Assembly (NCBI GenBank): GCA_027487845.1
Contig: JAIYCV010000026.1
Span: 124,001-188,000 of the forward strand
Length of the DNA stretch: 64,000 bases
Direction of reading: 5' to 3'
From: Flammeovirgaceae bacterium
Lineage (GTDB): Bacteria > Bacteroidota > Bacteroidia > Cytophagales > Cyclobacteriaceae
The notes beneath the pieces were generated by a model that was not told where the DNA came from, searched no databases, and was given only the letters and a program-made list of their open reading frames with translations. Each line of letters begins with the position of its first letter. The first letter of the stretch is position 1. The position numbers and the translations under genes are program-made. Positions 35,679 to 45,047 of this stretch are shown here, piece by piece.

Positions 35679-36614
35679 TTAACTGTAAGCGAAATAATGT
35701 TTGTTGAGCAGATTTCCGATGGTGTATAAATCTTGATGAATACGTTTAAGATAATTGTCAATACCCTCTTCTATTATCATCTCCATATTTGAGTATTGCA
35801 CACTGCTTCGCAGCCTTCCAATAATTAGACTTATTTTGTTGAAATTTTCGAGGTTGCGTTCGTTCTTCAGCCTATCAAAATAACGTTGGGCACGGCTTAC
35901 CGAATACTCTACGGATCGTGGAAAGTTGGGGTTGAAAATAACTTGGTCGATTATATTTCTTGCTTCGAAGCCAGAGCGATAGTTTTTTAGGTACAACTCA
36001 TAGCCCGAAATCGACAAAAGAAAATACTTCCAATCGGTGGTGTCAATCGTTTTATCTAGTTTATAACCCAGGTCGCTAAATTTTACCTCTAATATATCTG
36101 CCGACTGGATGGCGCGTTCCAGGTATTTTCCGATGTTCATAAAGCACAGCCCCTCGCCCCTGGCCATTGTAATCTCAGCCGTTCCGTAATAGAGCATCCC
36201 TTGCCGAATCAAAATATCCAAAACAGAAATTGGATCATCATACTTAACCATCTTTTCCAGCTTCTCATCGCGAACTATGTGATAGTATTCGTTGAAACAT
36301 TGCCAAACCTCTTTGGTGATATGATCTTGAACTGATCGCGCATTTTCACGCGCTTTTGTTACCATATTCACCACCGAGTTCGGATTCTCCTTTTCTATCA
36401 CCATGTAGTGCAATACCTCACGACTATTATTGCCCAACTGCGCAATTTCCTCGTCTTCCAAAAAACTAAATGTCTTTAATACTGGCTTCCAGGTAAAATC
36501 GCTGGAGTCATCTTGGGAAAATGCATAGTTCATCTTCAGCATTCTTAAAATGCCATCCGTCCGCTCCATGTATCTAGACATCCAATAAAGAGAATCAGCT
36601 ACTCTACTTAACAT
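35679..36614 (-). CDS. Alpha-E domain protein
   Basis: A 311-aa, almost entirely helical protein beginning MLSRVADSLYWMSRYMERTD, the diagnostic start of the alpha-E family. A second landmark is EGLCFMNIGKYLERAIQSADIL near the centre. The family always accompanies the circularly permuted ATP-grasp gene and has no known biochemical activity; it may position substrate or form a complex with the ATP-grasp protein. It lies 28 bp downstream of that gene and 9 bp upstream of the transglutaminase-like gene. Confidence 0.93.
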   Translation of the reverse strand: MLSRVADSLYWMSRYMERTDGILRMLKMNYAFSQDDSSDFTWKPVLKTFSFLEDEEIAQLGNNSREVLHYMVIEKENPNSVVNMVTKARENARSVQDHITKEVWQCFNEYYHIVRDEKLEKMVKYDDPISVLDILIRQGMLYYGTAEITMARGEGLCFMNIGKYLERAIQSADILEVKFSDLGYKLDKTIDTTDWKYFLLSISGYELYLKNYRSGFEARNIIDQVIFNPNFPRSVEYSVSRAQRYFDRLKNERNLENFNKISLIIGRLRSSVQYSNMEMIIEEGIDNYLKRIHQDLYTIGNLLNKHYFAYS

Positions 36615-36642
36615 GCAATTACTTTTTAGTTAACTACCTTTT

Positions 36643-38091
36643 TTAAACCGATAAAACCCAGGTGTCTTTACTGCCTCCGCCCTGCGAAGAGTTCACTACT
36701 AAAGATCCTTCGCGTAACGCAACGCGCGTTAATCCCCCAGGAACAATTTCAATCCCTTGTGGTCCACATAATGCATAGGGTCTCAGATCGAGCCTGCGCG
36801 GCTGTACCTTGCCATTTAGGTAACAAGGCCCTGTTGAAAGACTAATCGTTGGTTGCGCAATAAACTGACGAGGATCTTTAGCGATTTCTTTTTTGTAATC
36901 TTCTATCTCTTTCTCCGTGGCAGCGTGCCCCATCAACATTCCGTATCCCCCGGATTCATTCGTTTTTTTCACAACCATTTTGTTGATGTTCTCCAACACA
37001 TATTTTGCTTCGTCTGGATTACCAAGTTGATAGGTGGGAACGTTCTTTAAAATAGGTTCCTCATTTAAGTAATATCGGATCATCTCCGGTACATAAACAT
37101 AAATTGCTTTATCATCTGCTACGCCATTCCCCACTGCGTTAACAATAGCAACATTGCGCTTTCGATAAGCCGATAAAATTCCTGAAACACCTAACGCACT
37201 ATCAGGATTAAAAACCAGTGGATCTAAGAAATCATCGTCTACTCTTCTATAAATAACATCTACCTGTTGAAGCCCCATAGTGGTTTTCATGAACACACGA
37301 TGATTATCAACTATTAAATCACGACCCTCCACAAGCTCCACACCCATAAGGCGTGCAAGGGTAGTGTGCTCAAAGTAAGCTGAATTATACATACCCGGTG
37401 TAAGCAATACCACAGTTGGGTTTGCCACCTGCCTCTGTGAGAGTGACACCAGATTTTTGTAGAGAATATTGGGATACTGATTTACCGGACGAACATTGTT
37501 TTGTGGGATAAGGTCAGGAAAAATTCTTTTTGTAATTTCCCGGTTCTCAATCATGTAGGATACCCCAGAAGGTGTGCGCAAGTTATCTTCTAAAATATAA
37601 TAAGTGCCATCGTAATCGCGAATCAAATCAATGCCCGCTATATGCACATAAACATCGTGGGGAACATTCACGCCTTGCATTTCGCGCAGATAGTGTGGGC
37701 AAGAGTAGATTAGGTCAATTGGAACAATGCCATCTTTTATAATAAACTGATCGTGATAAACGTCTTTCAAAAACAAGTTAAGTGCCTTTAGCCGTTGGGT
37801 AATACCCCTTTCTATGAAATCCCACTCAGAGGCAGTGACAATTCTTGGGATCACATCAAACGGAAATATTTTTTCGATGCCTTCACCACTTGAGTAAACG
37901 GTAAATGTGATACCCTGGCTCATGAATAAGCGCCTGGCCATTTCCTCCTTTTTACTTAGCTCATCTTGAGAAAACTGCCTCAGAAAATCATGCACACTTT
38001 GATAGGGAGTTCTAACGTCCCCGCCCGCATACATCTCGTCCCAGGTTTTTGGTGGGACTGTATAATTATTGAAAATTGAAGCTGTGCTCAT
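36643..38091 (-). CDS. Circularly permuted ATP-grasp type 2 protein
   Basis: A 482-aa ATP-dependent carboxylate-amine ligase-like protein. Landmarks include GITFTVYSSGEGIEKIFPFD near residue 55-75, LEDNLRTPSGVSYMIENR, YRRVDDDFLDPLVF, VAIVNAVGNGVADDKAIY, VVKKTNESGGYGMLMG and the C-terminal LRPYALCGPQGIEIVPGGLTRV with SSQGGGSKDTWV. The family is predicted to form peptide bonds, product unknown. It is the first gene of the alpha-E/transglutaminase operon. The 160-bp upstream region shows no clear -7 box. Confidence 0.92.
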   Translation of the reverse strand: MSTASIFNNYTVPPKTWDEMYAGGDVRTPYQSVHDFLRQFSQDELSKKEEMARRLFMSQGITFTVYSSGEGIEKIFPFDVIPRIVTASEWDFIERGITQRLKALNLFLKDVYHDQFIIKDGIVPIDLIYSCPHYLREMQGVNVPHDVYVHIAGIDLIRDYDGTYYILEDNLRTPSGVSYMIENREITKRIFPDLIPQNNVRPVNQYPNILYKNLVSLSQRQVANPTVVLLTPGMYNSAYFEHTTLARLMGVELVEGRDLIVDNHRVFMKTTMGLQQVDVIYRRVDDDFLDPLVFNPDSALGVSGILSAYRKRNVAIVNAVGNGVADDKAIYVYVPEMIRYYLNEEPILKNVPTYQLGNPDEAKYVLENINKMVVKKTNESGGYGMLMGHAATEKEIEDYKKEIAKDPRQFIAQPTISLSTGPCYLNGKVQPRRLDLRPYALCGPQGIEIVPGGLTRVALREGSLVVNSSQGGGSKDTWVLSV

Positions 38092-38251
38092 CTACTTGCC
38101 ATTGAAAATTTTGAATTATTGCCTTAATGTAGTAGATCATTACTATAACATGAAGGTTTTGTAAAATTTAATTTCCGCAAACGAGTTCTGAAATCGTTGC
38201 TGGTTCCTACAAAAATCCTGAGCCGTCTTTAACTTTCTAGTTGTTCATTGG

Positions 38252-39421
38252 CTATTTCAAAATAGGATGCCGTTTAAATGGCTTGGTTTCGTCAAATAGC
38301 TTCCGATAGGTAATGTGTTTTTTTGACGCCTTTGCCCCTACCTGTTCTACCACTAGAATCATTTTTGGATTGAAATCGCCAATCCAATTCATCTCATATT
38401 CATCGTACCGCTTGTACTTGTCTTGCAAAACTGCGCGTGCCGCTTGAATCATCGCTCCATCGGCTCCCTTTCCTTGATGTTCAGGAACAATTCCAAATAA
38501 AATCCCAAAGGCTTTTTTGTTCGTTTTGAGAATAGTATGATATACCAATTTCGCCTTGCCAATTAAGTCGAGCTTACCATTTACATATTTAAAAATCTGA
38601 TTGATCTCCGGTAAGGAGAGGAAGAAGGAAATCGGTTCACCTTTAAAGAACCCAAAGTATAGCAACTTATTATCCATGATGGGTTTCATTTGCTTTACCA
38701 TCAACTCGGTTTGTTGTTGAGTTAGTTCTGGGTTTTCAGCCCTATTTGCCCAAGCTTTGTTATATACTATGCGCAGGTATTCAGCAAGCTTAGAAATTTC
38801 AGATTTTTCTAAATGACGAAATTCATAGTCCTTATTAGACGCTAGCTGGTCAGCTTTTTCTTTCAGCCTTGGCGAAAGCGGCTCCATTATTTTTCTTCCG
38901 AAGGTAAGCTGGTTGAAGTATACCTGAAACCCGTATGCTTCAAAAAAATCTTTGTAATAAGGGAAGTTATAATTGCATTGATAATTGGGTTCGATGTCAA
39001 AGCCCTCCACGAGAAGGCCCCACCACCTATCACGACTGCCGAAATTGATAGGGCCATCCATGGCGTCTACTCCTTTATTCTGTAGCCAGTGTTTGCACGT
39101 ATCAAAAAGTAAAAAAGCGGCCTCCTTGTTTTCAATGCACTCAAAAAAACCCATGCCACCCGTGGGCTGATCATTTCCCTTGTTTAATGTCTTTTTATCA
39201 TAGAAAGCGGCCACCCTACCAATGGTCTCACTTTTGTCATCTTTTAAAAGCCACCTGATTACTTCACCGTTCCGAAAGGCTTTATTCTTTTCTTTATCAA
39301 AAACATTTAGAACATCTTTGTCCAGTGGGCGTATCCAATTAGAGGTTGATTTATAAAGTTTGGTGGGTAGCAGTAAAAATTCATTTACGTCTTGTTGAGA
39401 TGTAACTTCTTTGACCGTCAT
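38252..39421 (-). CDS. GNAT-fold protein, YghO-like
   Basis: A 389-aa cytoplasmic protein; ATG 39421 is preferred to an upstream codon at 39457 (MTVKEVTSQQDVNEFLLLP). The N-terminal half contains a degenerate acyltransferase-like fold (WLLKDDKSETIGRVAAFYDK, MGFFECIENKEAA, GPINFGSRDRWWGLLVEGF). The C-terminal half is a second GNAT-like unit with an acetyl-CoA loop-like segment in GIVPEHQGKGADGAMIQAA. Similar proteins (E. coli YghO type) are unassigned. It lies 160 bp upstream of the ATP-grasp operon on the same strand; whether it belongs to that system is unknown. Confidence 0.65.
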   Translation of the reverse strand: MTVKEVTSQQDVNEFLLLPTKLYKSTSNWIRPLDKDVLNVFDKEKNKAFRNGEVIRWLLKDDKSETIGRVAAFYDKKTLNKGNDQPTGGMGFFECIENKEAAFLLFDTCKHWLQNKGVDAMDGPINFGSRDRWWGLLVEGFDIEPNYQCNYNFPYYKDFFEAYGFQVYFNQLTFGRKIMEPLSPRLKEKADQLASNKDYEFRHLEKSEISKLAEYLRIVYNKAWANRAENPELTQQQTELMVKQMKPIMDNKLLYFGFFKGEPISFFLSLPEINQIFKYVNGKLDLIGKAKLVYHTILKTNKKAFGILFGIVPEHQGKGADGAMIQAARAVLQDKYKRYDEYEMNWIGDFNPKMILVVEQVGAKASKKHITYRKLFDETKPFKRHPILK

Positions 39422-39492
39422 CTTAATAAGTGATTGTTTTAACTTGAGATAAAGCAAAATACTAATTTATTCAATCTGCAACCAACATCACC

Positions 39493-40083
39493 ATGGAAAA
39501 AGCGCTTTTACAAAAATTCCGAATCAAGTCAACCTCAACAGTGGAAGTTGTAAATGGCCCAAGCGAGTTTAGTTTTCAACAGAGTGGACAAGGCGATAAA
39601 GTTGTCCTCGTGTTCGTGCGGTCTCAGCAGGACGTAAGGAAATCTGCTTTAAAATTCGCACCGGCTGCAAAAGAAGAAAAACTTGTTTTGTGGTGCGCTT
39701 TTCCCAAAAAAAGTGCTGGAATAAAAACAGATATAAACCGCGACTCCGGCTGGGACGAGCTCACGAAACTGGGATTGGAGATAGGATCTATTCTGTCTAT
39801 GGACGAAACATGGTCAGCCTGCCGCTTTAAGAATAAGCCGGAAAATTCTACAAGAGCAATAACTACTAAATCAGCTAAGGCGCTCTATCTCCCCGAGCGG
39901 CTCCAGATCCTGTTGAATGAAAATCTTGCCAATAAAAAGTTCTTCGAAAGTCTCTCTTACACCAACCGAAAAGAATATGCCTTGTGGATAAGCACGGCCA
40001 AACGCCCAGAAACAATCGAGAATCGGTTAACAGCAATAAAGACAAAGTTGAGTTTGGGCAAAAAAAATCCTTCAGAGAAATAA
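39493..40083 (+). CDS. YdeI/OmpD-associated family protein
   Basis: A 196-aa protein. The C-terminal 60 residues (FESLSYTNRKEYALWISTAK followed by RPETIENRLTAI) are the OmdA/YdeI family signature. Residues about 20-110 look like a small DUF3052-type domain (GDKVVLVFVRSQQDV, KLVLWCAFPKKSAG). YdeI homologues are linked to peptide or stress resistance, mechanism unknown. Its TAA directly abuts the convergent stop of the UbiA-like gene with no spacer. Confidence 0.75.
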   Translation: MEKALLQKFRIKSTSTVEVVNGPSEFSFQQSGQGDKVVLVFVRSQQDVRKSALKFAPAAKEEKLVLWCAFPKKSAGIKTDINRDSGWDELTKLGLEIGSILSMDETWSACRFKNKPENSTRAITTKSAKALYLPERLQILLNENLANKKFFESLSYTNRKEYALWISTAKRPETIENRLTAIKTKLSLGKKNPSEK

Positions 40084-40902
40084 CTAAAAAAATAAAATCA
40101 CAATTGGCATTAGAAATATTCCATCACCAATTAAACGGTAGTGTGTTCTTACAAATAATGCGTTTCGAAATGTGAACAGAAGGCAGAGTACCAAATTCAT
40201 AAAAAAAAGAATGCCACTTGGCATCCATTGCATGCTTAACTTCAGTTGAAAAAGAAACAATCCAATTGAAACGAGAAATAACAACACTAATAAAAAGTTT
40301 ACCTGTTTGATACTCTTTAGTGTCGCGATCGACTTGAATCGGTTTGCCTTGTCTTCGTCTCTTTCGATAAGCGCAAAGAGTATTAAATTGGTTAGCGCAG
40401 TAATAAAGAATTGCATAATCAATAAACGATACACTAATGGAAGTTGAGTTTCGACAAAGACCAAGGCAGGCAGACAAACTCCCGCACAATAGAATAAGGC
40501 AGCCACCAGCTCTTTCGAGGCACCTAGCCTTTTGTTAAAGAAAATATATGCGGCAATAATTGTGGCCAATACTACTCCTGCATATGTTATAGTGTTTGGT
40601 AATTGAAAAACTAAAAAGCTAGCAAGGATTAAAGCTGTTGCCAAACCTAATTTTATTGATTTACTATTTCGTTGATGAAAAATGTGACGATCACTTATAA
40701 TGAATGGATTACTATTTTTCACATCAAGCAAATGGTCAACCGTGTAAATTATCCAAACTGATAAGCCCAACAATGTTAAAACAAGAATTGATATGGGTGT
40801 TTGAAAAACCGTTGAAAAGAAAATAGAAGACGCGATTGCGCCACCCACAACATCAAGGCTAAGGTTATTTAGCAATCGCAAACATTTCAACACACTCTTC
40901 AT
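40084..40902 (-). CDS. UbiA-like polytopic membrane protein
   Basis: A 272-aa inner-membrane protein; ATG 40902 is used, the upstream in-frame codon at 40929 being only a TTG inside the atp terminator. About eight hydrophobic helices. The motif YTVDHLLDVK near residue 60 and a second ERDEDKANRF loop recall the two aspartate-rich motifs of UbiA prenyltransferases, but neither is the canonical NDxxDxxxD. It may be a diverged prenyltransferase or a non-catalytic relative. Follows atpG after a terminator. Confidence 0.55.
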   Translation of the reverse strand: MKSVLKCLRLLNNLSLDVVGGAIASSIFFSTVFQTPISILVLTLLGLSVWIIYTVDHLLDVKNSNPFIISDRHIFHQRNSKSIKLGLATALILASFLVFQLPNTITYAGVVLATIIAAYIFFNKRLGASKELVAALFYCAGVCLPALVFVETQLPLVYRLLIMQFFITALTNLILFALIERDEDKANRFKSIATLKSIKQVNFLLVLLFLVSIGLFLFQLKLSMQWMPSGILFFMNLVLCLLFTFRNALFVRTHYRLIGDGIFLMPIVILFF

Positions 40903-40931
40903 TTTTTTAAGTTCAACCAGACGAAACAAAA

Positions 40932-40950
40932 AACCCGGCTGTTAACCGGG
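40932..40950 (-). terminator. Rho-independent terminator of the atp operon
   Basis: CCCGG (40934-40938) and CCGGG (40946-40950) form a GC-only stem with a 7-nt loop. On the minus strand it is followed by six T residues, 27 bp past the atpG stop at 40977. Confidence 0.8.
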
Positions 40951-40976
40951 CTTTAAGTGTTCCTGTAAACTATCGA

Positions 40977-41852
40977 TTAAGCCGACTTCAACGCCTCTGC
41001 ACCCGCCACGATTTCCAAAATCTCTTTTGTAATAGCTGCTTGGCGAGTTCTATTGTAAGTGAGCTTCAACTCTTTCAAAAGTTCTCCCGCATTCTCGGTT
41101 GCTTTGTCCATGGCTGTCATCTGAGCACCGTTAAACGCTGCGTTTGAATCTAGCAATGCTTTAAATAATTGAGTGTTCAATGACTTAGGAATTAGACCCA
41201 CAACAATTTCCTCACGGCTCGGCTGATAAATGTAATCTGTTTCCTTCGAGCTCTTTCCATCACTTGGTAGTACAGGCAGGAATTGCTCCACTCTTAAAAT
41301 CTGAGTTGCCACATTTTTGAACTCGTTATAAACTATTTCAATTTTGTCGTATTCACCTCTTTTAAATGCATCCATCAAAAATTCAGAAATCTTTGATGAT
41401 GCCGCAAATGTCAAATTTTGAAAAATAGTAGCGTGCTCTTTCACAACTGGGTAGCTTCTTTTGCCAAAGAATTCAAGCGATTTCTTTCCGATAGGAAGAA
41501 TATGGACATTCTTCTTGCTCGCTTGCGCGGAGTATCGTTCAGTAATCAAGTTATTAGTTGCCTTAAAAATATTACTGTTGAAAGACCCACACAAACCTCG
41601 GTCTGCACTTACTACCACAATCAATACTTTCTTCTCTTCACGAATGGTATTATACCAATTTGAACCATCGGAGCCAGCCCCCGAAAGATTTTGTAGCAAC
41701 TGAGAAAGTTTTTGAGCGAAAGGACGAATTTGCGTGATCCTTTCTTGTGACTTTCTCAACTTGGCAGCGGCCACCATTTTCATGGCTTTGGTTATCTGCT
41801 GTGTTGATGAAACCGAAACAATTCTGGATTTAACTTCCTTTAAACTAGCCAT
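40977..41852 (-). CDS. atpG: ATP synthase gamma subunit
   Basis: The 291-aa central rotor shaft of F1, linking the c-ring to the catalytic head. The N-terminal coiled coil (MASLKEVKSRIVSVSSTQQI, TKAMKMVAAAKLRKSQ) and the C-terminal helix (ENAGELLKELKLTYNRTRQA, AITKEILEIVAGAEAL) are both typical, with the Rossmann-like middle (VVVSADRGLCGSFNSNIFKA). Last gene of the operon, 90 bp after atpA across an AT-rich inverted repeat. Confidence 0.98.
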   Translation of the reverse strand: MASLKEVKSRIVSVSSTQQITKAMKMVAAAKLRKSQERITQIRPFAQKLSQLLQNLSGAGSDGSNWYNTIREEKKVLIVVVSADRGLCGSFNSNIFKATNNLITERYSAQASKKNVHILPIGKKSLEFFGKRSYPVVKEHATIFQNLTFAASSKISEFLMDAFKRGEYDKIEIVYNEFKNVATQILRVEQFLPVLPSDGKSSKETDYIYQPSREEIVVGLIPKSLNTQLFKALLDSNAAFNGAQMTAMDKATENAGELLKELKLTYNRTRQAAITKEILEIVAGAEALKSA

Positions 41853-41861
41853 ATATCAATT

Positions 41862-41935
41862 TGAAGATTCGTTAATTTGAAAATTTGAAAATGAATTTGC
41901 TTTAACTCGAAAATCAACTCATTTTCAAATCTTCA
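41862..41935. repeat. AT-rich inverted repeat between atpA and atpG
   Basis: ATTTGAAAATGA (41883-41894) is perfectly complementary to TCATTTTCAAAT (41919-41930), and TGAAGATT (41862-41869) to AATCTTCA (41928-41935). The right arm is continuous; the left is split by about 15 bp. It occupies the atpA-atpG gap and could tune relative expression. Confidence 0.6.
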
Positions 41936-41942
41936 GATTGTA

Positions 41943-43517
41943 TTAATATTTACTTGATAGGTCTAATGCGACTTTCTTTATTGTCTCCGCATCGGCATCT
42001 TCAAACTTTCCTGCTCTAAAATTAGCTAACACCTGACCATACTGTGCTCTTAACAAGCTTGTGAATTCCTTTTCAAATTCAACCACTTTATTAACAGGCA
42101 CTTTATCAATGTAGCCTTTTGTAGATGCAAGAATCATTGCCACTTGTTCCTCAACTGGCACGGGCGCGTATTGTGGTTGTTTCAGTACCTCTAAATTTCT
42201 GCGACCACGTTCAATGGTAAGTTTAGTAGAAGCATCAAGGTCAGAACCAAACTTAGAGAATGCTTCCAATTCGCGGAATTGCGCCTGATCTAGCTTTAAC
42301 GTACCAGCAACTTTTTTCATTGATTTGATCTGAGCAGATCCACCCACGCGGGAAACCGATATACCTACGTTAATAGCGGGCCGAATACCCGAGTTGAATA
42401 AATTTGTTTCCAAGAATATCTGACCATCGGTAATCGAAATTACGTTGGTTGGAATATAAGCAGAAACGTCATTGGCTTGAGTCTCGATAATAGGAAGTGC
42501 CGTTAATGATCCACCGCCTTTTACAAGGTGCTTGATGGAAGCGGGCAGATCATTCATTTTAGATGCTAGTTCATCATTGGCAATAATTTTTGCCGCTCTT
42601 TCCAGCAGACGAGAGTGAAGATAGAACACATCGCCAGGATATGCCTCACGTCCTGGGGGTCTTCTTAGCAACAGAGAAACTTCACGATAAGAAACTGCTT
42701 GCTTCGACAGGTCATCATAGATAACCAATGCCGGGCGACCGGTATCTCTAAAGAATTCACCGATGGCCGCACCTGTAAAAGGAGCGAAAAATTGCATTGG
42801 AGCAGGGTCGGAAGCAGACGCTGAAACGATCACGGTATATGGAAGCGCACCCGCCTTTTCCAACGTGTTGGCAACAGCCGCAACAGTAGATGCCTTTTGG
42901 CCAATTGCTACATAAATACAATAAACCGTTTTACCACTTTCGTAAAAACTCTTTTGATTGATAATCGCATCGATCGCTACAGCTGTTTTACCAGTTTGGC
43001 GATCGCCAATGATCAATTCACGCTGACCTCTTCCGATCGGAATCATAGCGTCAATCGCTTTGATACCTGTCTGAAGTGGTTCATTTACAGGTTGACGGAA
43101 AATTACACCTGGGGCTTTGCGCTCCAAGGGCATTTCATACAACTCTCCCGCCAACGGCCCTTTTCCATCAATAGGCTTTGCAAGCGTATCTACCACGCGT
43201 CCTAAAATTCCATCTCCCACTTTAATGGAAGCAATTTTACCCGTGCGCTTTACTACTGCACCTTCTTTAATTCCTTGCGAATCGCCAAGCAAAACGGCAC
43301 CCACATTATTTTCTTCAAGGTTAAGAACAAGAGCACGTAACCCATTTTCAAATTCAATTAACTCACCAGCTTGTGCTTTTGTCAATCCATAAATACGTGC
43401 CACTCCATCACCAATGGTAAGCACCGTACCTACTTCTTCTAATTGAGCCTCGGTCCGCGCGCCCGAAAGTTGCTCCCGTAATATGGCTGATACTTCTTCT
43501 GGTCTGATTTCTGTCAT
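41943..43517 (-). CDS. atpA: ATP synthase alpha subunit
   Basis: A 524-aa non-catalytic nucleotide-binding subunit of F1. Walker [11 protein letters not shown] is at about 170-179; [20 protein letters not shown] is the Walker B and following helix, and [20 protein letters not shown] and the arginine-finger region [10 protein letters not shown] are intact. N-terminal residues [17 protein letters not shown] start the usual delta-binding helix. Lies 18 bp after atpH. Confidence 0.98.
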   Translation of the reverse strand: MTEIRPEEVSAILREQLSGARTEAQLEEVGTVLTIGDGVARIYGLTKAQAGELIEFENGLRALVLNLEENNVGAVLLGDSQGIKEGAVVKRTGKIASIKVGDGILGRVVDTLAKPIDGKGPLAGELYEMPLERKAPGVIFRQPVNEPLQTGIKAIDAMIPIGRGQRELIIGDRQTGKTAVAIDAIINQKSFYESGKTVYCIYVAIGQKASTVAAVANTLEKAGALPYTVIVSASASDPAPMQFFAPFTGAAIGEFFRDTGRPALVIYDDLSKQAVSYREVSLLLRRPPGREAYPGDVFYLHSRLLERAAKIIANDELASKMNDLPASIKHLVKGGGSLTALPIIETQANDVSAYIPTNVISITDGQIFLETNLFNSGIRPAINVGISVSRVGGSAQIKSMKKVAGTLKLDQAQFRELEAFSKFGSDLDASTKLTIERGRRNLEVLKQPQYAPVPVEEQVAMILASTKGYIDKVPVNKVVEFEKEFTSLLRAQYGQVLANFRAGKFEDADAETIKKVALDLSSKY

Positions 43518-43535
43518 AAAACTATGTTTCTAAAA

Positions 43536-44096
43536 TTAAAATTCTTTTATAAAATGATTCTCGCTAAAACGCAATGTCAATAACTTCAATTTACTTTTAA
43601 TAGAAGCGTCAATCTGTTGATCGCCAACATTGAGAACAAAACCGCCAATCAAGTCTTTATCAACTTTTTCAGTGAGCTCAACTTTATTTTTTGAGCTCAA
43701 TTTTTTAACTATTGCCTCAATTTCACTTCTTAATTGGGCGTCCATCGGAACGGTGGTGGTAATATAGGCTTTGCCTATCCCTTTAAATTCGTTGTATTCT
43801 GTGTGAAATTCTTTTGCGATAGAAGGAAGTAGCGGTTCTCTGTTTTTCTTTGTGAGAATGTCAATCAATGCCATGGTAAGCTTATCGACTTTGGCGCTAA
43901 ATATTTTCGTTAGCACTTGAAGCTTTTTATCATGACGAATAACAGGGCTGGCGAGCATCGTCCTGAATTCGTAATTCTCGTCACATACTTTCGTGAACAA
44001 AAGCATATCCTGATGCACTTGCTCTAATACACCTCGTTCAACTGCCAATCCTAACAGCGACTTTACATACCGCGATGCAACCTTAATGTCAGCCAT
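43536..44096 (-). CDS. atpH: ATP synthase delta subunit
   Basis: A 186-aa stator subunit joining the alpha N-terminus to subunit b. The N-terminal helical bundle starts with ASRYVKSLLGLAVERGV. The C-terminal signature VDKDLIGGFVLNVGDQQIDA is the delta/OSCP motif. Three bases separate it from the atpF stop. Confidence 0.95.
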   Translation of the reverse strand: MADIKVASRYVKSLLGLAVERGVLEQVHQDMLLFTKVCDENYEFRTMLASPVIRHDKKLQVLTKIFSAKVDKLTMALIDILTKKNREPLLPSIAKEFHTEYNEFKGIGKAYITTTVPMDAQLRSEIEAIVKKLSSKNKVELTEKVDKDLIGGFVLNVGDQQIDASIKSKLKLLTLRFSENHFIKEF

Positions 44097-44099
44097 TGA

Positions 44100-44594
44100 T
44101 TAGTTCAATTTTAGATCCTTGATAAACTCTTCTACTAACGCTTTCTGAGCAGGTTCAGTGGAAAGGTTTTTCTTTATTAATTTCTCAGCGATTTCTAAGG
44201 AGAAAAGTGCCACTTGCGCCCGCACATCGCGTAAAGCAGCTTGCTTTTCTACTTGAATTACCGATTTCGCATCTTCGATCAAACGATCGGCATTGCGCTT
44301 AGCTTCAGTTTGGGCTTGGTCATTAATAGCAATTGCAGCTTGGCGTGCTTCTCTCAAGATACGATCGCGTTCTTCGCGAGCTTCTTTCAACAATTTTTCA
44401 TTATCAGACTTTAAAGAGGCCATTTCCAATTTAGCCTTTTCCGCAGAATCAAGCGCTTGTTGGATGAACGTCTCGCGCTCTTTCATGCCCGCAAGCATTG
44501 GCTTCCATGCATATTTAGCTAGTATAAAAAACAAGCCTACAAAAACGATCAACTGCCAAAAGAAGAGACCCGTGCTTGGGGTTAGTAATTCCAT
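44100..44594 (-). CDS. atpF: ATP synthase b subunit
   Basis: A 164-aa peripheral-stalk subunit. One N-terminal membrane helix (LFFWQLIVFVGLFFILAKYA) is followed by a long charged coiled coil (about 35-135) and a C-terminal delta-binding end. A single atpF is present, no b' copy. It is separated from atpE by a 96-bp gap holding an inverted repeat. Confidence 0.96.
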   Translation of the reverse strand: MELLTPSTGLFFWQLIVFVGLFFILAKYAWKPMLAGMKERETFIQQALDSAEKAKLEMASLKSDNEKLLKEAREERDRILREARQAAIAINDQAQTEAKRNADRLIEDAKSVIQVEKQAALRDVRAQVALFSLEIAEKLIKKNLSTEPAQKALVEEFIKDLKLN

Positions 44595-44635
44595 ATTAGT
44601 ATTCTTTTTCTACAACTATAAATCTGAATTAAAGA

Positions 44636-44676
44636 AAAGGAACCTGCCCGACCCATTGCCTAAGGCAAGTTCCTTT
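44636..44676 (-). promoter_or_regulatory. Hairpin after atpE, inside the atp operon
   Basis: AAAGGAAC (44636-44643) pairs with GTTCCTTT (44669-44676), with an inner hairpin TTGCC-TAA-GGCAA. On the minus strand it begins 14 nt after the atpE stop. It has no full T-run, so it is more likely an mRNA-stabilising or partially terminating element than a true terminator, raising atpE over downstream genes. Confidence 0.55.
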
Positions 44677-44690
44677 AAACGTTTTTGTGC

Positions 44691-44948
<258 letters not shown>

Positions 44949-45047
44949 TTAAGTGAAACAAAAACCAGGACTGTCCTGGATATCTTTAATACTATTTAAA
45001 TCTTATTCGGCTTCATGTTTTAAGCTACAGCTTGGAACTTGAAACTT

